Below are positions 1-8,170 of a stretch of DNA of 64,000 nucleotides, one piece after another; position 1 is the stretch's first letter, and each line of letters starts with the position of its first letter. Position numbers and translations under genes: made by a program. Location: positions 806,001 to 870,000 of the forward strand of contig NZ_CP107869.1 of NCBI RefSeq assembly GCF_036013645.1, written 5' to 3'. This DNA comes from Streptomyces sp. NBC_00490. GTDB taxonomy: Bacteria > Actinomycetota > Actinomycetes > Streptomycetales > Streptomycetaceae. Below the pieces are notes generated by a model that had not been told where the DNA came from, did not search any database, and was given only the letters and a program-made list of their open reading frames with translations.

Positions 1-975
1 GGGGCCGATCACCTGTCCGTAGTCGAGACGCCGCTGCCCCCGCCCGGGCCGGCCCAAGTCGTGGTCCGCAACCAGTACTTCCTCGTCTTCCCGGGGCTGC
101 GCACACTCATCGGAGGCGAAGCCAAGGACGTACCCCTGCCCTCCGTCCGCGTCGGGGACGCACTGTTCGGCCCCGCCGTCGGCGAAGTCGTCGCGGCCGG
201 CCCCGGCAGCGGGTTGCGCCCCGGCGACAAGGTGACCCACCTGCTCGGCTGGCGCGAGCACGCCCTGCTGGCGGCGACCGACTGCGCACCGCTGGACGAC
301 GCGCTGCCCGACCCCGTCGCATACCTGTCCTCCGGTGTCGCCGCGTACGCAGGACTCACCCGACTGGCCGACGTACGCCCCCATGACACGGTCCTCGTCA
401 CCGGAGCCGCCGGCGCCGTGGGCAGCCTGGCGGGACAGGTGGCCCGGCTGCTCGGCGCCGGTCGGGTCATCGGCACCACCCGCTCGGCGCACAAGGCCGA
501 CCGGCTGCGCACCGAACTCGGCTACGACGCGGTGGTGGTGCCGGGCGCGACGCCGTTCGCCGAGCAGCTGGCCGCTGCGGCGCCGGACGGCATCGACGTA
601 CTGCTGGACACGGTCGGCGGCGAGCAGCTGACCTCTGCTGTCCGCGCCGCACGCCGTGGCGCACGGTTCGCGCTGATCGGCGCACTCTCCGGGCAACTGT
701 CACCGGAACCGGACAGCGACGGCGCCAGTGCGCCGGCGGAGATCGACACCTTCCGGATCATCACGCAGGGCATCACTCTCCGAGGATTCAGCAGCGCGGA
801 CCTCAGCCAATCGACAGACGAATGGAACAAACGCTTCGGTGACTGGCTGCGCTCCGGCGAGATGGTCTTCCCGCATGTACGGATCCCGGGCATCGATCGC
901 GCGCCAGGAGCGTTGCAGGAACTGATCGAGGGGCGGCACACCGGCACCGTCGTCGTGGAACTCCCGCAGCGGTGA
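1..975 (+). CDS. MDR-family NADP-dependent oxidoreductase (5' end outside window)
   Basis: The frame is open from base 1, so the start lies upstream; the GTG at 61 is internal because the preceding residues (DHLSVVETPLPPPGPAQV) fit the N-terminal barrel of this family. The protein belongs to the medium-chain dehydrogenase/reductase, double-bond reductase (leukotriene B4 dehydrogenase-like) group. The nucleotide-binding motif VLVTGAAGAVGS lies at about window codon 132, followed by a Rossmann fold and the typical C-terminal HTGTVVVEL ending. No zinc-ligand set is visible, so it is probably a zinc-free NADPH-dependent reductase of enones or quinones in the cytoplasm. A MerR regulator starts 72 bases downstream on the same strand. 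The substrate cannot be told. Confidence 0.85.
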   Translation, partial: GADHLSVVETPLPPPGPAQVVVRNQYFLVFPGLRTLIGGEAKDVPLPSVRVGDALFGPAVGEVVAAGPGSGLRPGDKVTHLLGWREHALLAATDCAPLDDALPDPVAYLSSGVAAYAGLTRLADVRPHDTVLVTGAAGAVGSLAGQVARLLGAGRVIGTTRSAHKADRLRTELGYDAVVVPGATPFAEQLAAAAPDGIDVLLDTVGGEQLTSAVRAARRGARFALIGALSGQLSPEPDSDGASAPAEIDTFRIITQGITLRGFSSADLSQSTDEWNKRFGDWLRSGEMVFPHVRIPGIDRAPGALQELIEGRHTGTVVVELPQR

Positions 976-1047
976 GACAGCGGTGACGCGAACGCCGACG
1001 TCCCTCGGCCAGTCGGCGGCGCGGTACGAGCGGAGGCGAGCAGCGGG

Positions 1048-1416
1048 ATGCGGATCGGGGACGCGGCGGCAGCGGCAGGGACGACACCACGCGCACTGCG
1101 GTTCTACGAGGAACGCGGCCTGCTGCCACCACGACCTCGAACGCCGGCCGGACAGCGTGAGTACGGTCCGGCCGACGTGGCACGGGTCAAAGTGATCCGG
1201 GAGCTCCTGGCTCTCGGACTCACGGTGGAGGATCTGGGCAGCCTTTCCGACCGCATCCACCTGCTCGTCGACGACCCGCGGCAGCGCTGCGCCGACAGCT
1301 CGGACGGCCCCGGCGCCGTCGTCGTGCACCGCAGACTGGCGACCCTTGACGCCGAGATCGACCGCCTGACCCGGCTGCGGACCAGGCTGGCGGGGCGGAC
1401 CACCGCAACGGAGTGA
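1048..1416 (+). CDS. MerR-family transcriptional regulator
   Basis: A 122-residue protein with the MerR winged HTH at the very N-terminus (MRIGDAAAAAGTTPRALRFY, then EERGLLPP and an REYGPADVARV wing), followed by a short dimerisation helix at about residues 90-115. There is one cysteine in the effector region (RCADSSD), so a metal site like that of CueR or ZntR is not supported. The family usually activates promoters with long spacers. An ATG start is chosen with GGAGG 11 bases upstream. It follows the oxidoreductase on the same strand and may control it. Confidence 0.85.
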   Translation: MRIGDAAAAAGTTPRALRFYEERGLLPPRPRTPAGQREYGPADVARVKVIRELLALGLTVEDLGSLSDRIHLLVDDPRQRCADSSDGPGAVVVHRRLATLDAEIDRLTRLRTRLAGRTTATE

Positions 1417-1655
1417 CGGTGGTCCTGTGCAGCGTCAGCCGCCGAGCCGTCCTCGAAACGGTGGACCGCACCTCGCACGGCGACGCTGTTGCATTCGGGC
1501 AGATCAACAACCTGGGGCGCGGCCACACTTCGCGCACTCACGCCCCTCTCACGCTCCTGATCAAGCTTCAACTTCACGCGCTGGACCTTCGGCATGGCAG
1601 CCCCGCCCTGCCCACCTCGCACCCGAACTGGAGCAACCTCACCGACTGACCGCTC

Positions 1656-2309
1656 TCAGTCGCTCCCGTACGCGCGCAGGAAGACGTCCACGGCCGCATC
1701 CGCGATGACGCGGAGCTCGGCGGCCGGGACCCGACGGGTGCCCAGCCGGGAGCGGGACTCCAAGGGGCCGGTGAGCAGGGCGAAGAAGTGTTCGGCGGCC
1801 TGCTCCGGATCGCATGGACGCAGGCGGCCGGCGAGCGCCAGGCGGGCCAGCCGGTCGGCGAGCGCCGCGCGGGGACGGTGCGCGGTGCGCTCCTGCACCG
1901 TCTCGATCAGGTCGGGGAACCGCGCCATCTGAGCGTAGGTCAACCAGCGCAGCGCACGAGCGCGTTCGCCGCAGCAGACCCGCAGCAGTCGCTGAGCCAG
2001 GTCCGCAAGCGCGACACGCAGGTCATCGTCCGGGGCCCGCTCGCGCAACCGCTCGACGAGCGCGAGGTTCTCCGCCATCACAGTGTCGGCCGCTGCCTCG
2101 ATGGTGTGACGGAAGAGGGTCTCCTTGTCGTTCAGGTGGCTGTAGACGGTCGGTTTGGCGACGCGCGCCTCCTCCGCGATCTCCTGGACGCATGCCTGTG
2201 CGTATCCGCGCCGCGCGAAGACGGCGAACGCGCCGTCCAGGATCGCCTGTCGCTTGTCGACCCGCCCGCGCGAGACGCCATTGCCCGCGCTTGACGCTGT
2301 TGAACTCAT
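1656..2309 (-). CDS. TetR-family transcriptional regulator
   Basis: A 217-residue protein. The N-terminal HTH spans about residues 18-64 (KRQAILDGAFAVFARRGY, then VAKPTVYSHLNDKETLF). The C-terminal half is the helical ligand-binding and dimerisation domain found in TetR_C-type regulators of efflux and lipid genes. It is divergent from the Dabb-domain gene, and two inverted repeats in the 72-base gap (listed separately) suggest that it represses both itself and that neighbour. No good Shine-Dalgarno precedes the ATG, but a TAGAAT box ends 6 bases before it, so a leaderless transcript is likely. Confidence 0.88.
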   Translation of the reverse strand: MSSTASSAGNGVSRGRVDKRQAILDGAFAVFARRGYAQACVQEIAEEARVAKPTVYSHLNDKETLFRHTIEAAADTVMAENLALVERLRERAPDDDLRVALADLAQRLLRVCCGERARALRWLTYAQMARFPDLIETVQERTAHRPRAALADRLARLALAGRLRPCDPEQAAEHFFALLTGPLESRSRLGTRRVPAAELRVIADAAVDVFLRAYGSD

Positions 2310-2316
2310 GGGTTCA
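2301..2316. promoter_or_regulatory. TetR-type operator half-pair, copy 1
   Basis: TGAACT-N4-GGTTCA straddles the TetR start codon (complement at 2307-2309). It is nearly identical to the palindrome at 2349-2364. Its position over the inferred leaderless start suggests autorepression. This is inferred from symmetry and position only. Confidence 0.5.
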
Positions 2317-2348
2317 TTCTAAGTGCACTACCGATAAGGACGATTTAC

Positions 2349-2804
<456 letters not shown>

Positions 2805-3089
2805 CCGGAGGGGCCGCCGTCCTCGCGGATCCGACCGCGATGGGCCACTGACCGCGAGGACGGTACATGGCGGGCTTGGCGGTGTCGGCATCCGTCAGGG
2901 CGCGTTGCACTCAGCGGTCTCCGCGGTGTAGCGGGCGACGACCGCAGCGGTGGCGCGGTGCTGTCGGGCCAGTCCGCGGGCTCATCGGGAATGGCGCGGT
3001 CCGAGATCCCTCCCCAGACATCGTGCGTCTGCCCGGATGCTGGCTGACCTTCCGCGCCAGCAGCTTGGCTCTTGCCGTCCGATCCCCGG

Positions 3090-3332
3090 CTACTGCGGCC
3101 GCTGATCGTCGGGCAGCGGATCCAGCGTGGTCCAGATCCTGACTGCCGCGGCAGGTGCTGCCATGGTCCCGGGCGGGGGTTCTTGGTAGGCAATGACCAT
3201 GCTCAGCGGCAATTGTTGGTCCATGTTGTAGTAGCCCAGAAAAAGCCCCAGATCACGGCAGAGAGCGTGGGCTTCCCGCCCCGTCATCCCGACCACGTCA
3301 GGGACTTCGATACTTGCCGGCCAGTCACCCAT
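3090..3332 (-). CDS. Single-PASTA-domain protein
   Basis: The ATG at 3332 gives 80 residues that are essentially one PASTA domain: IEVPDVVGMTGREAHALCRD at the start and YQEPPPGTMAAPAAAVRIW at the end. The open frame continues about 94 codons upstream, but that part is arginine-rich and looks untranslated. PASTA domains normally sit outside the membrane on Ser/Thr kinases or penicillin-binding proteins and bind peptidoglycan fragments. This one has no signal peptide, membrane segment or kinase, so its role is unknown. The proposed start has GGAG touching the ATG, so the true start is uncertain. Confidence 0.65.
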   Translation of the reverse strand: MGDWPASIEVPDVVGMTGREAHALCRDLGLFLGYYNMDQQLPLSMVIAYQEPPPGTMAAPAAAVRIWTTLDPLPDDQRPQ

Positions 3333-4252
3333 CTCCGCACCATACGGCCGACTCCGCCGCAGCGGCGAGGCCTCCGCGCCACGACGAAACAACGTCCCGC
3401 ACACCCACACTGGCAGCCTGCCTGGCACCGAACGAGCCGACCGTTGCCTCATGCAAGTCTGCGGCATCACCTTCTCCGCGACGGCGCGAAGACAGTGCTT
3501 GAGCATAGGCCCGGCTCGACGGGGTAGACGGACGGCGCTGGACGGGGAAGGACCGTGACCTGGGGAGGTCAAACGGTCCTTCCCCGTTCTCATGACTGCA
3601 CGCAAACTACCCATCCCCAGGCCCGTCCCCCCGAACGCCTCGACGTCGCCCCCCGACCGCGTGCTGGGTGATGTCAGCCGCCTGGTGTAGCGGCGCGGGA
3701 TTCTTGACTTCGCAGGTCAGTTGACCGATGCAGTCGCTTCGCGCCGGATGGGCGTGCTTACGCCCGCGCGCAGCACGCGCTGCGGCCGGGTGAGCCAGCC
3801 GGCTATCCCCACCTCGCCCCTGAGCGGAGCCACACGGCCGGTATGGCTACACCACGCGGCGGGACGCCAGCGCATGCTGCCCACTGCCGCCCACCGGGCG
3901 AACTCCCGCCCGCCCCGACAGCCATGAGGACGATCCTGCGCGAGGCCTCGCGCAGGCGGCCTCCGCCATCGCCGACGCAAGATGGCGGCCGCCCCACCCT
4001 CATTCGCAACCCTGGCGGCCCGGCCACCTCCGTCGGTTCCGAACTGGCCCACCCCGATGGCTTGCCGGACCTACTGCGCCGCCTGTCCGACCCGTGTCGG
4101 CTGCGGGGCCCACGTCACCACGGACTGGTTATGGAACGATCACCAGCGTCACTCAGACTCACGTCCTCGCTCCCAGCCGAACGCGAGAACGGTTGAACCG
4201 CGGAACCACCGAACTGGCCTGTGAGTCAAAGGCCATGGCTGAGAGGATTGAG
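3333..4252. other. Long stretch with no convincing gene
   Basis: These 920 bases hold only arginine/proline-rich open frames with no recognisable domain and no good ribosome binding site. The one clear structure is the nested hairpin at 3542-3587. The stretch may be degraded DNA between the PASTA gene and the lipoprotein gene. Confidence 0.5.
3542..3587. terminator. Large nested hairpin, terminator-like
   Basis: ACGGGGAAGGACCGT (3542-3556) pairs perfectly over 15 bases with ACGGTCCTTCCCCGT (3573-3587). The loop itself contains GACCT-GGGG-AGGTC. It lies 210 bases upstream of the PASTA start with no convincing gene ending beside it, so it may be a terminator of a lost gene or a regulatory RNA structure. 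Confidence 0.55.
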
Positions 4253-4606
4253 ATGAAGCAAGTCATCGTCGCCGTAGCAGTAGTTGCCGGGGTGCTCACA
4301 GGCTGTGCGACTACAGGTGAAGACAAAACGGCTGCCCGGTCGGCATCGCCCGGCCGGGAGATCCCCTTCGACCTCTATACGCATTGCGGAATCGACGAAG
4401 CCCGTATTGGCTCGACATTTTTCGAAGCAGAAGTCCCGCTCTCCGACGGTTCAGGAAACCCGCCCGAGGGATGGGACAACCCTACCCAGCCTGGCACGAT
4501 GACGTTGAAGTCCGAGACGGAAGCCGTCTTCACCGACGACGCCGGACATGAGGTCCGCTTCCGCGCCCGGCCGGGCGCGAGCACCTACAAGCGTGTCTGC
4601 GCGTAG
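4253..4606 (+). CDS. Small secreted lipoprotein of unknown function
   Basis: A 117-residue protein beginning MKQVIVAVAVVAGVLTGCAT: a positively charged start, a short hydrophobic core and a lipobox (LTGC) with cysteine near residue 18. It should therefore be lipidated and anchored outside the membrane. The mature part has two further cysteines (THCGID and KRVCA), which could form a disulfide. The ATG at 4253 is chosen because GAGAGG lies six bases upstream; an ATG at 4235 would add six residues and weaken the signal. No known domain is recognised. Confidence 0.78.
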   Translation: MKQVIVAVAVVAGVLTGCATTGEDKTAARSASPGREIPFDLYTHCGIDEARIGSTFFEAEVPLSDGSGNPPEGWDNPTQPGTMTLKSETEAVFTDDAGHEVRFRARPGASTYKRVCA

Positions 4607-4652
4607 TGGATCTGCTGAACTGACAGGCCATCACGAACCGCACGCTCTGGGC

Positions 4653-5549
4653 CTACGCTGAAGCCCCGTCTGGCGTGCGGAGCGCGTCGAGGACATGCGG
4701 CCAGGCAGCCGCCCCCAACAGCGCGTCGGCTTCGGGAGTGCCTCCATACTCATAGCGCGCGGATGCCGACGCCGGGCTCTCGCCGGGAAAACGTGGGCGG
4801 TGACCGGCATCGTGACGAGCGATCAGACGCACTGAGGCCCCGGCTGAACGCCGACGTTGTGCCAGTTGCTCAGCGAAGGCAAGAGACGGCCACATCGCAT
4901 CATCACCACCGGCGACCAACAGCAGATCACCCCGCGCCGTCTCCACGGGAATTTCCGCAGAAGGCAGCAGCTCAGCAAACGTCCTCTCGCTGAGCTCGTA
5001 CCACCCGCGGATGGCGACCGGCCCACCCTCCGCCTGTGCGGGAGTCCAGGAATCGTCCAGCGGTACGAAAGGCAACCCCTGCCCTCGCCACGTCCAGGAC
5101 GATCGGTAAGGACGGTGCAGACCATCACGCCCTGGTCCTACGTTGCACCAGACCCGAGACGTGGGCGACACCGCGATGACGAGGTCCACGCGCACGTCGT
5201 GCACTGCCGTCAGCAGAGCGGCCTCGGCCCCCTTGGAAGTGCCCAGAATGCCGATGCGTTCCGCGCCGTTCAGCCGCAGGAAGTCGACAGCCGCGGTGAA
5301 CGTCTCCAGGGGGATCTCGCAGATCCCCGGCGACTGCCCCGGACCGCCGAACCAGCGGATCGACACCGCCGTCATGCCCTGCCGGGCAAGGATGCGTGCC
5401 CTCTCCCGCTCGATCCGCCCGCTCGAACCCGCCAACACCAGGACACCAACATCACTGCCGCCGACTGGAGCGGCCAATACGCCCTCCCACGGATCGGTCA
5501 GCTCGCGCTCAAGGACATCCACGTGAGCCCCTCGGTGAGTCCGCTGCAA
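4653..5549 (-). CDS. BAAT/acyl-CoA thioester hydrolase C-terminal-type alpha/beta hydrolase
   Basis: A 298-residue alpha/beta hydrolase. The nucleophile elbow GTSKGAE, at about residue 103, is typical of the BAAT C-terminal family rather than plain lipases. The acid is probably in AGGDDAMWPS (about residue 213) and the histidine in DAGHRP (about residue 248). No signal peptide is visible, so it is cytoplasmic. Relatives hydrolyse acyl-CoA thioesters or unknown esters. It is convergent with the lipoprotein gene and stands alone. Confidence 0.8.
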   Translation of the reverse strand: MQRTHRGAHVDVLERELTDPWEGVLAAPVGGSDVGVLVLAGSSGRIERERARILARQGMTAVSIRWFGGPGQSPGICEIPLETFTAAVDFLRLNGAERIGILGTSKGAEAALLTAVHDVRVDLVIAVSPTSRVWCNVGPGRDGLHRPYRSSWTWRGQGLPFVPLDDSWTPAQAEGGPVAIRGWYELSERTFAELLPSAEIPVETARGDLLLVAGGDDAMWPSLAFAEQLAQRRRSAGASVRLIARHDAGHRPRFPGESPASASARYEYGGTPEADALLGAAAWPHVLDALRTPDGASA

Positions 5550-5576
5550 TCCGTCTGCTCACCTTAATCTTCCAGA

Positions 5577-5830
5577 TCAATTGGGTGACGAGATGGGCCT
5601 CGTCACGACCGTAGGGAGAGCAGCGAGGACCTGTCCCGCCCAGGGATTCGGCCCCTGCTTGAGGATGGCGAGCCGGCGCGCCTGGTCGGTGGGCCATACG
5701 TCGATCCGATAGAGGAAGTGGTCACCGGGGCCGCCGTTGGTGTCGACGACCGGAGGCTCGGAGGGAACGTAGGAGACCCGGACGCGGAGCAGCCCACGGG
5801 GAACCGCCGTGCTCGGTCCGCCCTCGGGAA
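5577..5830 (-). pseudogene. Possible gene remnant, no usable start
   Basis: This reverse-strand frame encodes a non-repetitive, protein-like stretch (PPVVDTNGGPGDHFLYRIDV, then WPTDQARRLAILKQGPN and AGQVLAALPTVV) ending in a stop at 5577. No ATG or GTG with a ribosome binding site occurs at the start of this stretch; the frame simply runs on into the antisense of the antitoxin gene. It looks like the 3' end of a small gene whose 5' end was lost, but I cannot name a family, and it could be chance. Confidence 0.3.
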
Positions 5831-5981
5831 AAACTCCTGGGCTGGACACGGCGAGTTGGCCGGACTGGCGGCACGTCGACTGGTGTGCCGGCCGTACGCG
5901 CGCCGCCGGGAGCCCGTTCGACCACCCGGCGTCATCGGCCGACGCCCTGTCTCCCGGTTCAGGACCTCTGGACCGGCCGAC

Positions 5982-6005
5982 GGTATCGGCGGTACCGTTG
6001 ATACC
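5982..6005. promoter_or_regulatory. Operator overlapping a leaderless antitoxin promoter
   Basis: GGTATC (5982-5987) and GATACC (6000-6005) are inverted arms around a central palindromic GGTACC (5991-5996), ending at the base before the antitoxin ATG. TACCGT (5993-5998) fits a TANNNT -10 box seven bases before that ATG, and CTGGAC at 5968-5973 is a possible -35. The arrangement predicts a leaderless transcript whose promoter core is covered by its own repressor, as is usual for toxin-antitoxin operons. Confidence 0.6.
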
Positions 6006-6308
6006 ATGACGCATCCGAAAGCCATGAGCCTGCGGTTCCCCGACCCGGCTCAGCATGCCGCAATCGAAGCCGCCGCAAAGCAAGCGGGCGTCAGTCTGCA
6101 GGAGTACATCCTGTCCGCCGCCTACGACCGTGCCACCGCCGTGGAAAACGCCTTCCTCGACGCCTTCCGTGCCTCGATGGCTCACAGCGCAGCCGCGTTC
6201 GCCGAGGAGAGCAGCACGGTCGACCCCAGTGCACAGCAGCGCGCAGCCGAGCTCCAGGCGCGCCGTGAGCTCGACGGACGGCAGCCGGGCCGGGGCCACG
6301 CCGCGTGA
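6006..6308 (+). CDS. Ribbon-helix-helix-type antitoxin of a Fic/Doc-like pair
   Basis: A 100-residue protein: MTHPKAMSLRFPDPAQHAAI followed by KQAGVSLQEYILSAA is an Arc/MetJ-like beta-strand plus two helices that binds DNA. The tail, rich in alanine and glutamate, should wrap the toxin. The start is the ATG directly after the 24-base palindrome; no Shine-Dalgarno exists, so translation is probably leaderless. It overlaps the downstream toxin start by four bases (coordinate 6305), which couples the two. Its expected job is to neutralise the toxin and repress the operon. Confidence 0.75.
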   Translation: MTHPKAMSLRFPDPAQHAAIEAAAKQAGVSLQEYILSAAYDRATAVENAFLDAFRASMAHSAAAFAEESSTVDPSAQQRAAELQARRELDGRQPGRGHAA

Positions 6309-6691
6309 CCCAGAACGAACCCCTCCACCCGCTCGATGTGGCCTTCCTTCTCCATGCCGCCGAGCTTCTGCCGGGCGACCCCCAGGTGGATGACTACGGC
6401 CCGCTGTATGCGGCCGTCGCCCGGGTCAACGCACGCGCCCTGGAACACGACGTGTACGGCTCCCTGCACCTCAGAGCCGCGGCACTCTTACAGACGCTGG
6501 TACGGCTGCCCTGTTTGGAGCACTCCAACGAGGCCTTCGCCTGGCACGCAGCCGAGGCGTACCTGGCGCTCAACGGATGCCGACTCGAGTACGCGCCCAA
6601 GGAAGCGGTAGCCCTGGTGCGGGATGCAGCCACAGGCGCCGCCGGAGTGGGCCTCATCGGCCGTCAACTGCGCGCCTGGAGCATCTCCTGA
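6305..6691 (+). CDS. Fic/Doc-family toxin component (diverged)
   Basis: A 128-residue protein starting GTG in overlap with the antitoxin stop. The layout (PLDVAFLLHAAELLPGDPQV, YGPLYAAVARVNA, RAAALLQTLVRLPCLEHSNE, then HAAEAYLALNG) follows Doc toxins. Where Doc has the AMP/phosphate-transfer motif HPFxxGNKR, this protein reads LEHSNEAFAW: the catalytic pattern is largely lost. Related Streptomyces proteins carry a similar PALERSN variant, as far as I recall, so this is a diverged subfamily rather than one mutated copy. Whether it still transfers phosphate to EF-Tu is open. Confidence 0.7.
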   Translation: MTQNEPLHPLDVAFLLHAAELLPGDPQVDDYGPLYAAVARVNARALEHDVYGSLHLRAAALLQTLVRLPCLEHSNEAFAWHAAEAYLALNGCRLEYAPKEAVALVRDAATGAAGVGLIGRQLRAWSIS

Positions 6692-6992
6692 CCCACTGCA
6701 CGCAGCATCACCCGACACCGTGCCGGGCCCGGTTCGGGCCATCCCGCCGAGCGAACCGGATGTAGCCGTCCGGAATCATCGGCCGGTGTGCGGCGGCCAG
6801 CGCGGAGAAACCAGAGGACAGGCGCAGCTCGTCAATCGCACCCACCTCGCCCGGCGCACCGACGTGCGACAGGCCAGATGTCGATGGCCAGCTGTCCGAG
6901 CCCGCCGCACCCCCAGGGCTCTGTAGGCCTCATGCCTATCCCCCGTTACGTCCAGCTAGGACGGTCAGCTGATCTCTTCAGCCCCGAGCCAC
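6692..6992. other. Intergenic stretch, nothing recognised
   Basis: These 301 bases lie between the convergent toxin and kinase genes. I see no domain-bearing frame, no strong hairpin and no RNA gene. Confidence 0.5.
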
Positions 6993-7808
6993 TCACCCCA
7001 GCAGGGCAGCCGTGAACATCTCGCGGTGCGCCACCAGCCACTCCTGGATGCGCTCCCAACGCCGCCAACCACCGTGCTCGACCAGCGCCCGGGTATAGAG
7101 GGGGTCATCGTCGGCCACTCGGTCGGCGACGAAGGCCCGGCAGGACGCGGTGGCCTGTTCGATCACGCCGGGCAGTTCAGTACGTTCCTGCAAAGAGAGG
7201 CCGTAGCCGTCGGCGAGGATCCGCAATCGTGCCGGGATATCCAGTCCCGCTGGATAGAGAACTGCCGCGGACGTGGGATCGAGCATGGGCACCCAGTAGC
7301 GGGCGGTCATGGCAACGTCCCACACCGCTCGGCCGGGGGCCGCCAGGTCGAAGTCGATCAGGGCTACGGCGCGTCCGTCGCGGAAGACGACGTTTTCCGG
7401 GCACACGTCGTTGTGGCACAGCATCGTCCCTCCCGCCGGGTCAGCCAGGGACCGGGGCCACTCCACGCCCGCGTCGACCACGATGGCCGCGCCGGCCTCG
7501 TGCAGACGCCGCAGCAGGCTCCCCACCGAGTGCAGCGCGGTCTCGCTCATCGCCCAGCGCGGAAACGGCGGCAGGGCGACGTCACCGGGGATGAAGGTCA
7601 GCTGCTCGCGGCCGTCGGCGGTCAGTTGGATCGGCCTCGGAGCCGCGTCGAACCCCTGTTCCTCGAGCGCGAGGAGATGGGCATGGAGGGCACGTGCAGT
7701 GCGCGGCGCCGGGCGTTCCACCACAGCACCGCGGCGGAAGACCGCGCCCGCGTTCGCCATGCCCCCGACCAGCGCTTCGCCCTCTGCAGTCTCGCCCTCA
7801 GCCGTCAT
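6993..7808 (-). CDS. Aminoglycoside phosphotransferase (APH)-family kinase
   Basis: A 271-residue protein with the APH/choline-kinase fold. The Brenner-type catalytic loop CHNDVCPENVVF lies at about residue 131 (aspartate base and asparagine metal ligand), followed by the DFG-like ALIDFDLAAPG. Family members phosphorylate small molecules such as aminoglycosides, choline or sugars; the substrate is unknown. The ATG at 7808 is chosen because TAGCGT sits exactly seven bases upstream, the spacing of a leaderless promoter, and no Shine-Dalgarno is present. A longer in-frame start exists upstream but encodes no conserved sequence. Confidence 0.8.
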   Translation of the reverse strand: MTAEGETAEGEALVGGMANAGAVFRRGAVVERPAPRTARALHAHLLALEEQGFDAAPRPIQLTADGREQLTFIPGDVALPPFPRWAMSETALHSVGSLLRRLHEAGAAIVVDAGVEWPRSLADPAGGTMLCHNDVCPENVVFRDGRAVALIDFDLAAPGRAVWDVAMTARYWVPMLDPTSAAVLYPAGLDIPARLRILADGYGLSLQERTELPGVIEQATASCRAFVADRVADDDPLYTRALVEHGGWRRWERIQEWLVAHREMFTAALLG

Positions 7809-8170
7809 GTCGATCACGCTACCGCCAGGTCGGCCAAGCGTGGGACGGTCAAGAACTGCGCTGCGAACTACGTTACGCGCATGGGTATTTGTCAGACGTG
7901 AGACGGGCCAGGCAGGCGACGCTCCAGACTGCGAGACCGTCATGGTCGGCATCCGTGTTCCGCGAAGATCCGCAAGACCAAGGTCGCCGGGACCACCCGA
8001 CTCCGACCCTGCCCATGACAGGGCCGGCGTCCGCGCGGATTCTTCGCATGCTTGGTGAGATCGAGATGGAGAAGAGAAGCGGAAACGTCTCGCGGAATTG
8101 ATCGAAAAAACAATTCATAAGCCGCTGTGACCGCATACCCAATTCATCCTGCCGTTGTCAGCCGGACCGC
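7809..8170. other. Intergenic stretch, nothing recognised
   Basis: These 362 bases separate the two minus-strand genes for the kinase and the LysR regulator. A reverse 89-codon frame (7873-8142) has no recognisable domain and untypical composition. Only the kinase promoter (TAGCGT just upstream of 7808) can be supported. Confidence 0.5.

Noticed and set aside
3717..4224. Overlapping open frames on both strands (about 70-117 codons)
   Set aside because: They are proline/arginine-rich with no domain, no ribosome binding site and no coding-type third-position pattern.
7873..8142. Reverse 89-codon frame upstream of the kinase
   Set aside because: Odd composition, no recognisable domain, weak start context.
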